Below, piece after piece: positions 12,381 to 24,231 of a stretch of DNA of 64,000 nucleotides (positions are counted from its first letter, which is position 1; each line of letters begins with the position of its first letter). The stretch comes from Linnemannia elongata (lineage: Eukaryota; Mortierellomycota; Mortierellomycetes; Mortierellales; Mortierellaceae). The notes beneath the pieces are model-generated. The model did not search any database, had not been told where the DNA came from, and worked only from the letters and a program-made list of their open reading frames with translations. The stretch is from positions 682,001 through 746,000 of the forward strand of contig JAXBDG010000002.1 in assembly GCA_036320915.1 (NCBI GenBank), read 5' to 3'. Position numbers and translations under genes: made by a program.

Positions 12381-15300
12381 CTAGCAGACGCGCATCTCTT
12401 TCATCGATGCATCTGCCCGCTCCAGCAGATCGTCATCCACAGGTGCAAACTGGAGCAAGCGCACTCCTCCTTGCACAAGACCCACCTAAAAAATATATAA
12501 TCGATCCAGAAAAAGATTATCAATCTCTTCGTTAGTGTCGATGATCTCAACCATATACATATCCATTCCACATTCAAGCCACGGTCCTCCAAGAAAAAAC
12601 AAATGTGAACCCTAAAACACTCAAAGATGAAAACTTACAACTATGTACTCGGGATCGCAGTCGATGCGCGAAGGTCGGAGTCCTTGGATAATCTTCTCCA
12701 GCTCGGGGTTGAGGCTGTGTGCAGTCACATATTCGCCATGCTGCATCCCATACTCTTCTCTTACTCCATTTTCGTCCATCCAGATCGCCGCCTCCCCACC
12801 ATCGTCCATAGGAAGAGCAGACGCAGTCGTCGTCGTCGCTCCAATAGGACGCGGACTAGGAGGCGCAGGGCTCACTCCAATTTCGGCTGCCGGACGACTG
12901 TGCCTCAAAGAATGCACACGGATCGGAACATGGTCGTTTAAGTTCTCAAAGATCTGCACATACAGCAGCTGGAACCGTCCTCCTCCCATGGCTGCAAAGT
13001 TGCACGTATGCGTCAATTGGTGACGCCAGTATACCTCAGCACCTTGGTTGTCCCACTCTTCCTGAGAGATGTGACGCTCAAGATTAACCGTGTTCTTGAT
13101 GCCAGACGAGGACTTTGTTTGAAGGAGTGGCAGGCGGATATGAGCCATGGTGTTGCTCGACTCCCAGACAACCATCGAAAAGTCATTATGAAGCCAGCAG
13201 AATGAGACTTGATGGTTAGGGAGGATCGAATCAAGAGTGAACCGACCATAACACTCTCCATGGAGCGAGAACAATCTGATCAAACCGTCGTAGTGAAGCT
13301 CGAGGATAGTGTTCTGCACAAAGTACAGAGCCTCAGTAATCGAAGTCTATGTATTTTTCGAAGCAAAGCGGAGAAGAAAAAAGAAGTGTGAACATGGTTA
13401 GGATTAGTCTCTCAAAAAATACAAATGCGGTTCGTCCCACTAACCGTTCATTGGGTCAAGATAGGATAAGAAGAAGAAAAAGACAGTAAGAGTGTTTACC
13501 TCGTCTTCAACCTTGAATTGGCTGACTTTGGCACCAGTCTTCCAGTTCCAGGTAGTGTAGCGACCTTCTCCATCAGAGGCAACGAGGTAGGTATCGTTGA
13601 TGGCACAGATAGCCAGATCCCAAAAGTCCTCCTCATAGAAACCGATTTGCTGACCCGTCTCTGTCGAGAACAGCCGGATCTCAGACTGCAGTTTGTCGAT
13701 ATCATAACCGAGACCCGCGACAATCTTTTGTTCTTGGAGATGCTCGACCCAGGTGATCTCCCCACGGATCTGGAACCGGTGAAGCAACGTTCTCGTGTTG
13801 ATGTTCCACAGATGCACCCGACCGTCGTCACAGCCTGTCAGGACATAGGGTGCCATAATCTGGAGGGTCGTCAACTTTTGGTAGTTGTCATCGAGCGAGA
13901 TCACGTCTTGGACATGGCCCCGTCGCCAGTTCTTTTGCCGAAGGAGATGACGCTTGCAGAAGAACTTCCAGTTCGGGATATTGGGCGGGAGCGTCTTGGG
14001 GATATCGAAATAGAACTCGCCCTGGATGACGTTCAGAGCGAGTCTCTTCCAGATGAACTGGTCAGACGTTGCGCTATAGAGCAGTCTACATGCCTTTTGA
14101 GTAAAAGAGGCAATTGAGGAGGAGGAGGAACAGTAGAAAGGGGTAAAAGGGAAGCAACAACAGAGTTAGTGTCAGTCAGTCAACAGCGGCCTGTCTTTCA
14201 ATTGAACCAAAATAACAACAACAAGGAGATGAAAAAAGAACGGGGAATATTTTTGTTGGTAAGGTTGCTATTGACAATGATCATTTCCATAGTTAGGTTA
14301 TCGCCTAATTGCACTTGCTGTTGTTCGTGTTGTTGTCGTTGTGGTGGACAGTAGTACAATGTCTCTCTCTCTCTCTCTCTCCCTCTTGTTCACTTGTTCA
14401 CTTGTTCACTTGTTGTTCGATGGTATACATGCGTGTGTGAAAGCAAGCGGGAGAGGAGAAGAGAGAGTGGCGGAAGAGATGCGATGATCAACCAACCAAG
14501 CCCTGTAAGCAACCTTGTTTGTTTGTTTCTTGTTGTTACCCACAATCCTTCCTCGCTTCTTCCTCTTTCCCATTCTACGCCGAACAAGAATCAAGGTTGC
14601 AAAGAGAAGAGAAGAGGAGAAAAGAAAAGAGGAGAGAAGAGAAGAGTGACACGAGATGAATGAATTCAAAATGGCAAAATGCGGGGTAATTGGTAGAACA
14701 GGAACAAACCAAAACCATCATTTTTCCCTCTCCTTCTATTTCCCAGGCTGTAAGACCGCACAAACACAACAACAATAACAACAACAAAAAATAACCCGCG
14801 CGGCCTCTTCCTTTCCCATATGGCAGCCACGGTCAGCTTCCCCGCCTTTTTTTGAATTCCTCTTTCATCCCTCCCTCTGATTCATGCCCTTCTTTTGACC
14901 ACCACGATCCTGTTTATGCGTTCAGACAGCCTGTACTGTACAATCTTATGTACACATCTCAATTGCACACAACACACTCGCATACAAAGACCACCTGAGC
15001 AACCCTCTTTTTTTTTTACTCCCTTACAAGACACATTGGGGCCATGAAAGGAGCAATGGGGAATTAAAGGCACACACATTCCGGCGCAAGATAAAACAAA
15101 CTGCACACAAAAAAGGGGGAATCGCACAATGCGGGCACACAGCGGGTAGACTCGCCCTATAACACCAAAAAGATGAACAACTAGAAGAAGAATAACAAAA
15201 AAACGTGGGCACTCTGAATTGTTTAGAAAACTTACCAATTGGCAGTTGTAAATGTCTTGGAGGGACAAGCGACCAAAGATCGAGTAGCGGATGTCGTACG

Positions 15301-16126
15301 GCATTAACAATCTCTCCAGTCGGTCTCGCCCGTCTGTTCGGACACCCAAAGACGGGGACGATACTGCTACGGTGGCGGGCACCACAGACACTACTGTTGA
15401 TTTCGATGTTGACAGAGAGGCGAGGGGCAAAGAGGAAGTGGAAGTGGAAGGAGAAGAGGGTAAAGTAGGCTCAAGCTTGATTGCCTTCCTCGACAAAGAT
15501 GACGATGACGACAGCAATAACGCGGACGAGTCGATACAGCTTGAGGGATCGAGCGAGGAAGGAAGGACGGAGGAGGGACTATGGATGTGGATGGCGGTGT
15601 TTTGCGCGCTCCATTGGACCGAAATATCCGATTGATCTTCCTGGGTCAGCTGCTGTTGAGACTGTTGCTGTTGGTGGCGGGAATCAGACCTCAAGGGAAT
15701 CACCCTAGGGGAAACTGCTGCTGCTGCTGTTGCTGCTGCTGCTTCGGTGGAAGGGAAGGAGGAGGAAGTCGATGATGATGATGATGATGATGACGACAAG
15801 GACAACGAGGGTTCAATATCCTTGGTATCTATTGAAGTCTTCGCTGGGGTAGATTCATGGATAGTGAAAGTCGAACTGTCGTCATGCTGGTAATAGTAAG
15901 GGTCCAATGATGATGTCGGGTATTGCTGCTCCGTGCAGTGCAGTTGTTGTTGCTGTGCTGCTGTAGAAGTGATAGTGGACGAGGAAGAAGCAGAAGACGA
16001 GGACGAGGAGGCGTGAGTGATGGCGGTGGAGTGGAAGGAATGGGAAAGGAGACGAAGAGGGGCCGAAGCCAAGCTGTAGGATCTCGACACCTTTCCATCG
16101 CCCTCGGGCTCTTGGCGAGTCGTCAT
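12381..16126 (-). CDS. F-box protein with WD40-like C-terminal region
   Basis: Predicted substrate adaptor of an SCF ubiquitin ligase. Exons on the minus strand: 16126-15236, 14093-13500, 13346-12639 and 12485-12381, giving 765 aa; all introns are phase 0. The first about 260 residues are Ser/Gln/Ala-rich low complexity. The F-box (about 266-318: LLMPYDIRYSIFGRLSLQ, then the block ending FIWKRLAL) is split by a 1,142-nt intron, long for this window, and is only recovered when exons 1 and 2 are joined. Downstream, exon 2 shows WD40-like blades (VLTGCDDGRVHLWN and YLVASDGEGRYTTWNW), and exon 3 continues with ILELHYDGLIRLFSL. The repeats are too diverged to count reliably. Target proteins cannot be inferred. 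Confidence 0.8.
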
Positions 16127-18423
16127 GGCAACGATGGGAGTGTGCGTGTGTGTGGTGAGATAAGAAGGTGAGAGCTGAAGGTGAGAGGGAAGGTGGAGGT
16201 GTGTAAAAGAAAAGAAAGAATGAAATGGAATGAATGCAATTGAATAAAAAAAGAAAGAAAAAAAAAAGGTGAAGAAGGAGTGAACAATAGTGTTCTAGCT
16301 CGTAGTGAAGGATGCGGGTACGGGGAGGATTGCTCCGGAGCAAGGAAGGGCGGGTATATGTATGTCAGACGAGTATGTGCAGAAGAGGAAGGAAAATGGT
16401 AAGCAAGTAAAGTAAAAAGTAGAAAGAATACGAGGAACTAGACAAAGCAGACTAGTACAGAGGTAAAATAAAAAAGGGCTTTTGTATGTTGTTACTGTTG
16501 TCGTTATTCAACTGGGATCAACAAACAACAAAGGTAAGGGTTCGAATGTGGAGATGGTCGAGTGAATCGTGGAGAAGGAATGAGAAATAATGAAAGAAGA
16601 GGAAGAAGGGGAGGGGGGGAGACCAACATATGAGTTCTTATGGTGCACCTCTAGTCGTGGAGAGGTCAACACATGAAGGTCTAACGACTAACAACGGCAA
16701 AAAGAGAACGAGAAAGAGTGGGTCGTAAAAAGAGGGTTGCGAATGGCGAGAGAGGAAGAGGAGGTAGTGATGAAGGACGAGGAAAGGAAGAATAGAGAAC
16801 GAAGAAAAAGGTGATGAGAGAGTGAAAGCGTATTAGTGGGAAAGTGGGATGGGGTTAAAAGTGAGTGAGAGGGTGAAGGAAAGAAAGAGTTGATGGGGTG
16901 AGAAAGGGAGAGAGAAAGGGAGAGAAGGCGAATAATCTGAAAAATAGAATAGAAAAATAATAAATGGACCAGTGATTTGAAAGGAGGAGGTCATTCGCGA
17001 CACCTTTTTGTTGTTGTTGTTGTTTGTGTGTGTGTGTGTGTAAGTGAGGATGCCCTTTGTGTTTGTTTGTGTGCCCACTGTCCACTGACAAAGAAATAGA
17101 GAAAAGGAAAATGCGGGGTAAGAAATCACCTCTCGCACTCTTTTTCTATCTCTCCTCTTTCCTTCACCTATATATTACAATGGGGACACAGTGGTCGATC
17201 GATAACACCTCAAAGGACTAGAACAATGTCATCAGCTCAGACAGACGTCAGAAAAATAATAGAGTGAGAGGGTTGAATGTCCATTGAGGTGTATGTTCAA
17301 AGATGCAACGATATGAACATGCAACACCAGATTACTTTCCTTCTCTTTGAAGCAACGAATACAAGAAAATAACAGGCACATGGTTAGCAAGAATGTATCC
17401 ATGCAACAGTAAAAGAATGGAAAAGATAACAATAACAATAACCATAACAATAACAATAACAACAACAAGTGTCAAAAAGGAAAAAGGAACAAGAAGAAGA
17501 GAGCGTAGAAAAGCTATTCAAGGCCATCTAACTTCGTGTGGGTGAGTTTGAGTTGGGGGAACCCATGGACACGGAATTGTCCTGAGCCAACCAGCGTCGA
17601 TTTACCGTCGCACAAACCATCCCTCATTCTCCGAACTCATCCGACACTGAGCCAAAATAAAAAATGATGATAAATGGCCCAAATGAACCATTCTCAACAA
17701 CTCAACTCAATTGACATACATGTCGGTGTCAACAACCTTGACAGTCGCATCATGAACCCAGTACAAGTCACCCTCTTTTCATTTTTGAAATTGTGAAAGT
17801 TCTTTTCCTCGTGGCATGGCGGGAAACTCTACAAGAAAAATGGGAGGTTGTCATGATCGCCCGCTCCTAGGAAGGAAGAACCCACCTGGATCGTTATTCG
17901 TTCGCCGCTCCATTCCATCGTCCGCATTGGCGTTATAAATTAGCAAAATATATAGCCGCCTTTGTTTTTTTTCTTAAAGGTATCCGCAGATCAAGAATAA
18001 AGAAAACAGAACAAAAAAAAACTCCCCTTTTACAATTACAATTACAATTACAATTACAGCTACAATAGCACAGAAAAAAAAACAAAGGCCCCACTTTTTT
18101 TTTTGTAGGATCATACTTAGAATTGAACGTTCAACCTATTCACGCGTTTCGGTCTAAGAAGTCCATAACTCAAATAAAACAATCATCAACAGCAACAGCA
18201 ACAGCATCAAAAAAAAAAAAAAAAAAATGGATCATTCACCGAGTCAAGATAGGACACTCAATTCGTTCTCTTCAACAAAGAAGTCTTTTTTTGTTGGGCG
18301 TTTGTTTGTGCTGTTGTTTGAATCTGTACTTGTAGGTTTTTAATTGTTCTTCTACATGAGCGTTGGAAAAGGAGAAAATAAAAAGCATGGAGGAAGAGTG
18401 GGGAATAAAGTGTAATAGCTTTT
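16127..18423. other. Intergenic, no gene seen
   Basis: Upstream of the F-box gene (-) and downstream of the ABCF gene (-). It is purine-rich on the + strand near 16550-16900, with a TTG/TG microsatellite at about 17010-17040, AATAAC repeats near 17430-17465, and a hexanucleotide ACAATT array near 18030-18060. Open frames are low-complexity only. Confidence 0.55.
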
Positions 18424-21053
18424 CTAAAGACCCTTGGAGAGAACGTACTCTTTGTACTCCTTGATACCATCACCCTGGAACTTCTTGAGACTGCCTCCCT
18501 CGCAGACCCACAGCTCGTTGCAGACGGCCTTGATGAATCGCTCGTCGTGAGAAACAATAACAACTCCTCCTTGGAACTGGCTCAATGCACTCGTCAACGC
18601 ATCAATCGAATCCATATCCAAATGGTTAGTAGGCTATGTCAAATTGGAAAGACGATAGATTGTCAGTCGCGTATTCGCTATCGACATTGCATAAATGCTC
18701 ACCCGCAACAAAACAAACATAACAACAAAAACTAAGGCAAAAAGGCATACCTCGTCAAGAATCAAGAAGTGAGGGTTCTGGAGTCCGAGACAGGCAAAAG
18801 CAACTCTTGACTTTTGTCCTCCAGAAAGTGTGGCAATCTGCTGAAGACCGACCATACCAGTGATACCGAATGATCCCAACTGACGACGGTACTCCTCCTC
18901 GCTCTTTCCTGGCCAGTTCTTGGCCATAAACTCGACCGAGGTCAGGTTCACATCCAACTGATCCACGTGATGCTGACTGAACAGGGCGAAACGAAGACGT
19001 CCGTGACGATGGACGAGACCCTTCTGAGGCTCAAGCTTGCCCGTCAACAGCTTCAACATGGTGGTCTTACCAGCTCCGTTGGGACCAACCACAGCAATAC
19101 GCGAATCCATCTGCATGTCCAGGTAAATGTGCTCCAGAATATTCTTCTCGGTGTTGTATCCGAACGTGCAGTCCGTCATCTGCAAAATGGGTGGTCCAAG
19201 CTTCTCGGGATCTGGGAACTTGAAGAAGATCGAGTTCTCGACCTCTGGTGGCTCCAACTCTGGCAACTTTTCCAGAATCTTGATCTTCATCTGTGCCTGG
19301 GCGGCTCTGTTGGCGTTGTATCTCCAGCGGTCGATGAAAGCCTGCAAGTGAGCGCGGTACTGAACCTGGTTCTCATACTCGCGAAGCTGGGCCTTGTGAC
19401 GCTCAGCCTTGGTCGTGTGGAACTGCGTGAAGTTACCCTTGTAGTAATCCAATTGCTCAGAGTGCTGGTACAAAATATCCGTAGCGACCTCATCCAAGAA
19501 TTCTATTCGTCATAGTGCGAAAAATGGACATGGTTAATACCATATAACCACCCTGCAATTATTCCAATCGGATAGAAAAGTTCCCGTCGTGCTTACCTCG
19601 GTCGTGAGAAACGACAAGAAGGGTATTGGGCCAAGTCTTCAGATAGTTCTCCAGCCAGATGACGGCAGGGATATCCAACATGTTTGTAGGCTCATCAAGA
19701 AGCAGCAGATCGGGCTTGTTGAAAAGAGCGCGGGCAAGAGCGAGACGCATACGCCATCCTCCAGAGAAACTCTTTGTGGGGTTGTGGTGCTTGTCGGGAG
19801 TGAATCCAAGACCGGCAAGAATCGATGCAGCACTATTGTTCGTCAAAAAGATAATAAGCCGATCGCCTCACGATGTTAGTCCATGTCCTATGAATCCTTG
19901 TAATTATCTCGAACCATTGGCAAAAGGCAAAGAAGAGTTGAACGGTACCGAGCCTCAGCCTTGTCAGACTCAATGGCCTCCAATTTGGAGTAAACCTCCT
20001 TGAGATCAGACATGGCCTTTTCACGATCCTGCTCAAACTTCTCCTTGGAGCGGGTGTCGCCCTCCTGCAAGCCCTTCTCCATTTCCATGTTCAAAGCGTT
20101 CAAGCGCTTCTCCTCAGCCAACAAATGCTCGCGCCACTGATCAGCCGACAACACAGCTTGAAGAGCCTCGGTATCGTTACCAACCATCTACACGGGCAAA
20201 ATAATAATTACTTGGTTAGATATCAAACATGCAAATATTAGACCATGGTTAGGCGACGACCTTCAAAAGAAAATCCATAATGAGTTACCTCCTGCTCGAC
20301 GTGAAGAATACTGATGTGGGTGGGGACGTTGAGCTCACGGCGGGAGAGGGTGCGGAGCAAGGTCGACTTTCCGATACCGTTACGACCGACAAGACCATAA
20401 CGACGTCCAAATGCGAGGGTAAGGTTGGCGTTGGTCAAGATACGCTTTCCGGCAAACGAGATATCAAAGTTCTCCAGCTTGACGTCCTTGAGCTTGCCCT
20501 TGGTTGAGGTGTAATCCAGAATAGGGTTGACGGCCAACATGTCAACGTCCTCCTTCTTGTCCAGCAATTTACTGGCCGCGTACTCGACACGGGCCGTGCG
20601 CTTGGCCATCTTGGCCGCAATCTTGGCCTCGGCCTTCTCCAACTTCTTGGTGTCGACCTGCGAGAGGATCTTACGTCCAGAGAGGGCCTCGAGATCGACG
20701 GCGCGGGCTCCGATCTTGCCAGTAGCCGAGACACTGTCCTGGCTCAACATGTGCACGGGCTTCTCCAGCAACTTTGCCAAGCCGTCGGATCCGACACTCT
20801 TGCTGGTGTGGCGCTCCTGGGAATCGAACATGGATTGAAAGCGGCTGCAGAGGGCGTCGATGGCGTCGGGCTCGCCACCAGCGTCTTCCAGAAGAGGACG
20901 AACAAACTCTGCAATGGCATCCTCGTCGTCGCCGAGGGTCGAGTTTTCGTCGAGGTAGCCGACGATGTAGTCGATGATGGCATCGTCTGCGTCGGGCACG
21001 CACTCGCGAACCATCTTTGACATCTCTGCCTTACTGAGAACGGTGGCAACCAT
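18424..21053 (-). CDS. GCN20: ABC-F protein, GCN20/ABCF3 type
   Basis: Soluble twin-ATPase of the ABCF family. Yeast Gcn20 works with Gcn1 on ribosomes to activate the Gcn2 kinase in amino-acid starvation. Exons (minus): 21053-20289, 20187-19949, 19832-19597, 19502-18751 and 18633-18424, giving 733 aa, a normal length for the family. The N-terminal about 190 residues lack a nucleotide-binding fold, as in Gcn20. ATPase 1 has Walker [10 protein letters not shown] (223-231), signature SFSGGWRMR, Walker [13 protein letters not shown] and SHDR. ATPase 2 has Walker [10 protein letters not shown], signature LSGGQKSR, Walker B FLILDE joined across an intron to PTNHLD, and VSHDERF. There are no membrane segments. 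All catalytic motifs are intact. Confidence 0.93.
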
Positions 21054-21553
21054 GATTTACTAATGGGGGACCGTAACGAAAAAGGGGAGAGAAGGGGGTG
21101 AAGAGAGAGAGGTTGGTTAGAGAGGTTGGTGAAAGAGATGTATGTAAGCTCACTGTGCAGGAAAAAAAAAAAAAAAAAAAGAGCGTGGGCAACCTGTGTT
21201 GTTGTGTTGACCATAAAAAATGGTCACGTGCTCATTTCCTAAGGTCCAACCTCTCCAACCGATCCATCGTGCTATGGAGCTGCAACTCTAACTCGCAGGG
21301 TTGCTGCCTCATTTTGCTCGACCTGTTCGCCCGCTGTCGCCTTCTTGTACTTTCATCGGTGACATCGCCGCGCATCCAGAGCGTATCTTATCAAAATGAA
21401 TCGGTCTGCGCGCATTATTTCTGCCATCATCCGAAGCATTCAGTCCATTGCAGTCGTGAATAAAGGTAATATTAAATGTTATTGTACAAAAAAAAGTTGA
21501 TACACAGGAAATGAGTGGTACTAGTTGACGCGTCCTCCTCCTTCTCCAGAACT
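21054..21553. other. Short intergenic region between GH16 and ABCF genes
   Basis: Promoter side of the ABCF gene and 3' flank of the GH16 gene (same strand). A purine-rich leader and an 18-bp A run (21163-21180) precede the ABCF start. No gene seen. Confidence 0.6.
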
Positions 21554-22364
21554 TTACGGGCGGTAGCGCATGTTCCTGAACTGGGCCGAAGGAGTGCCCT
21601 GATCGGGGTACTTGAACTGACCAGCCCAGTTAATGTTAATCTCTGGATTAACCTGCGTCCACGAATTGATCGCCAGACGGTAGTTGGTCTCGTCCGGGCG
21701 AGTGGTCGCAATATCAGACCGGTTTAGTACCACATTTCCGTCGACAGACCAAGCAACAAAGTCCTTGCGCCACTCGAACGAGTATGTGTGCCACCCATCG
21801 GCAGCATCAAAGGGCAGATTGATCGAGATCGGGTTCTGTTTGCGGTCGTGCCAGATGTTCATCCAACCAATCTTGGTGTTGAGTCCTGTGAGCTCAATAT
21901 CAATCTCGGTGTCCTCGTTCGCGATCAGGAAGAAGGAGGTGACTTGGCCGACTACGTTAGAGGCGATCATGTCGATAGAATAATGGCCGTAGCCAAGTTC
22001 TTCTTGACGGTGGATCAGTTCTCCGCAGGAGTAGGGCTTCAAGTCGGAATCCTTGCCGATCGTGATCTTGGTGCCGGCGCCGCTCTCGTGGACTTGCGAA
22101 TCCCTGAACGAACATCCCCATCTGTGTGAGAAAGAAAGATGTAGAAATGTGTAAGTACGTAGGAGTAACATGAAAAGGTTTTTCAAATCGAATCTGCCGT
22201 TAATGTTTGACCACGATATCTCACCTGTCGGGTCCATAGCCATCGGCAACGACAAAGTTTTCGTGAGACGACATGGACTCTGTGATAGCTTCCCAGGCAT
22301 GAACTGAGGACAGGAAGGCCGAGGCCAGGAGTGCAATCGAAGGAAGAATGTAGGAGACGCGCAT
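21554..22364 (-). CDS. Secreted glycoside hydrolase family 16 (beta-glucanase-like)
   Basis: Predicted secreted endo-beta-glucanase or glucan transglycosylase acting on beta-1,3(4)-glucans. Exons 22364-22225 and 22121-21554 give 235 aa. A signal peptide (about 1-23, ending SSVHA) is followed by one GH16 jelly-roll domain. The catalytic signature is E119-I-D-I-E123 (nucleophile, helper Asp, acid/base). Its E-x-D-x-E spacing lacks the beta-bulge residue of laminarinases, pointing to the lichenase/CRH/XTH-like branch. Conserved W/F positions occur in GWHTYSFEW and in the SVDG turn. No GPI signal or carbohydrate-binding module is visible. It is divergent from the Zn2Cys6 factor 1.9 kb away. Exact linkage specificity is not decidable by eye. 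Confidence 0.88.
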
Positions 22365-24231
22365 GTTTCTTGTGTTTTTTTTGGCTGTGTCCGTTGACGA
22401 CGAAGAGATGCTGAGTAGTTGAGAATAGAAAAAGAGGGTGAGAAGGAGAAAGGATGAGCGAGATGGGGATCAATTGAGGAGGAACATCATTGTCCTTTTA
22501 TACATTGACGCAATGGTGTCCAAGGTTGCGGGAAACTAAGGGAGAAGGTCAAAGTAGAAAGTGGATTGCCATGATACTCGGCCAAGACTCGGACGCGTCT
22601 AATTCATGATTGTTTTGTCATATGTTTCAATACACCATGGCCAAGAGATGAAGAGGACCTTTTCTTTCCTTGGTGTGAGTTGGAACGGTAGAACAGTGTA
22701 TTTGTCCTTGGGCAATTAGATCTTTTTCTGAGTGTGAATCAGGACATAGGGTAAGAATACAATTCTGGGGGTCCAAGTTGGAATGGCCATACTCTATAAT
22801 CCCCTCTGTCGTTGGTTTGGTGGTTTGGTAATGGAGGACGCGTCTGTTTGGACGTCTTTAGTCGCGAAGGGAGGGTCACTTAATGATAGCGGCGAGGCAA
22901 TAAAAGATACAGAAAACTTTTCCATTTTAGCGTTCACACAAGGTTTTCGTCAAGTCCGAGACCAAAGGTCAAAAAAGGGAGAGTCGGTTATGCTAAAGAG
23001 AGACAAAGGAAAAGAAAATAATACGAAGGCAACAACACAACACAACGTGCATTGCATTGAACAGAGTCCGACACAGCAGGAAAGGCCTGGGGATTGTACA
23101 GAAAAAAGACCCAGGTCTCGGCCGAGCTTCTTGGCTACTGGGTCGATTGAACTACCGGGGGAATACGAAAAAAGGTACACGTATGTGTTTCTTTTCTAGA
23201 AGACATGGGATTGATCGTATGTTATTTTCTCTCATTAAACTATAGGGGCTGTAGAAGGGCTGTTTGCTTGGCCTCTGTTTGTTGTATTATCAGATGTTGC
23301 ATGAAAACCAGGCGAAGCGACCAAGAAAAAAAGAAGAAAAAAATGAGCGCAAATCATTACGAGAGCACAAACAAGAACAATACAACAAACAACAGCAGAA
23401 GCAGGGGCAGAAAGGACAAAAGTGCAAAGTCGCTCAACCACTGGAGCGCGGAATAACGATAGCCCCTCCTTGGCTTTGTCAATAGAAAGAAAAGGGTGAA
23501 TAGTGAGCGCGGTCAAAATTGCCTTTCTCGTCAGCACGAACAATTCAAAGTGTTACCGACGTATTTGCTTGTAATTTTAGGGCATTACTTGTTTGTTGGC
23601 CTCAACCTGCTTGGTCATGAACAAGTGGGCCGCAATGGTTGTCTATGATCTTCTCGTTGCCTTTTCTTTTTCTTTTTCTTTTTCTTTTCTTTCTTTAGAG
23701 AGGATCACATAATATTAACGACCTAATGCTGAACCCTGATTGGGTGGTGATTAAACCCGTTAAGAGTTAGCCACTTTGCCGTCCATACATCAGTAAAAAA
23801 AAAAAAAAAAAAAGTTTTTTTCCTTCTTTTTCTTGTCTTTGCTTTCTTCAACACCCCCCCCCCTTCTCCTTCTCTCCTTCTTTCCTTCCTTCCTCTCCTG
23901 ATCCTCTCTTGTCTCCTCTCCCCCCCCCCCTCTTCGCCCTCATTCCTTCCTTCCTTCCTTCCTTCCTTCTCTCGTTCACACCCGCCCTCATTCCTAGCCA
24001 CTCACTCATCTCCTTCCTCACTCGCTCACAAAACTCACAACACTCGCACGCTCTCCCTCTCTTTACTCCACACGACACACCCCAAACCGTCACTTGTTAG
24101 TCACTCCCACAATAAGGCAGCACACCTCATACATATCACATCAAATCATACTATTCTTCTTCGCTATCACTTCCTTCGTCTCTCTTCCTTCCTTCCGACC
24201 CTGAGCAACAACTTCAAACACACTCGCCGCT
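22365..24231. other. Divergent promoter region between GH16 and Zn2Cys6 genes
   Basis: 1.87 kb separating two divergent starts. The right third is strongly C/T-rich, with CTTT, CCTT and C-run microsatellites (23655-23697, 23850-23970), probably the leader of the transcription factor. Several open frames exist but are low-complexity. No gene seen. Confidence 0.55.

Noticed and set aside
15205..16171. Plus-strand frames rich in Asp/Val/Gly over the F-box gene exon 1
   Set aside because: Antisense of Ser/Gln codon repeats in the F-box gene; the minus-strand frame joins to the F-box in phase.
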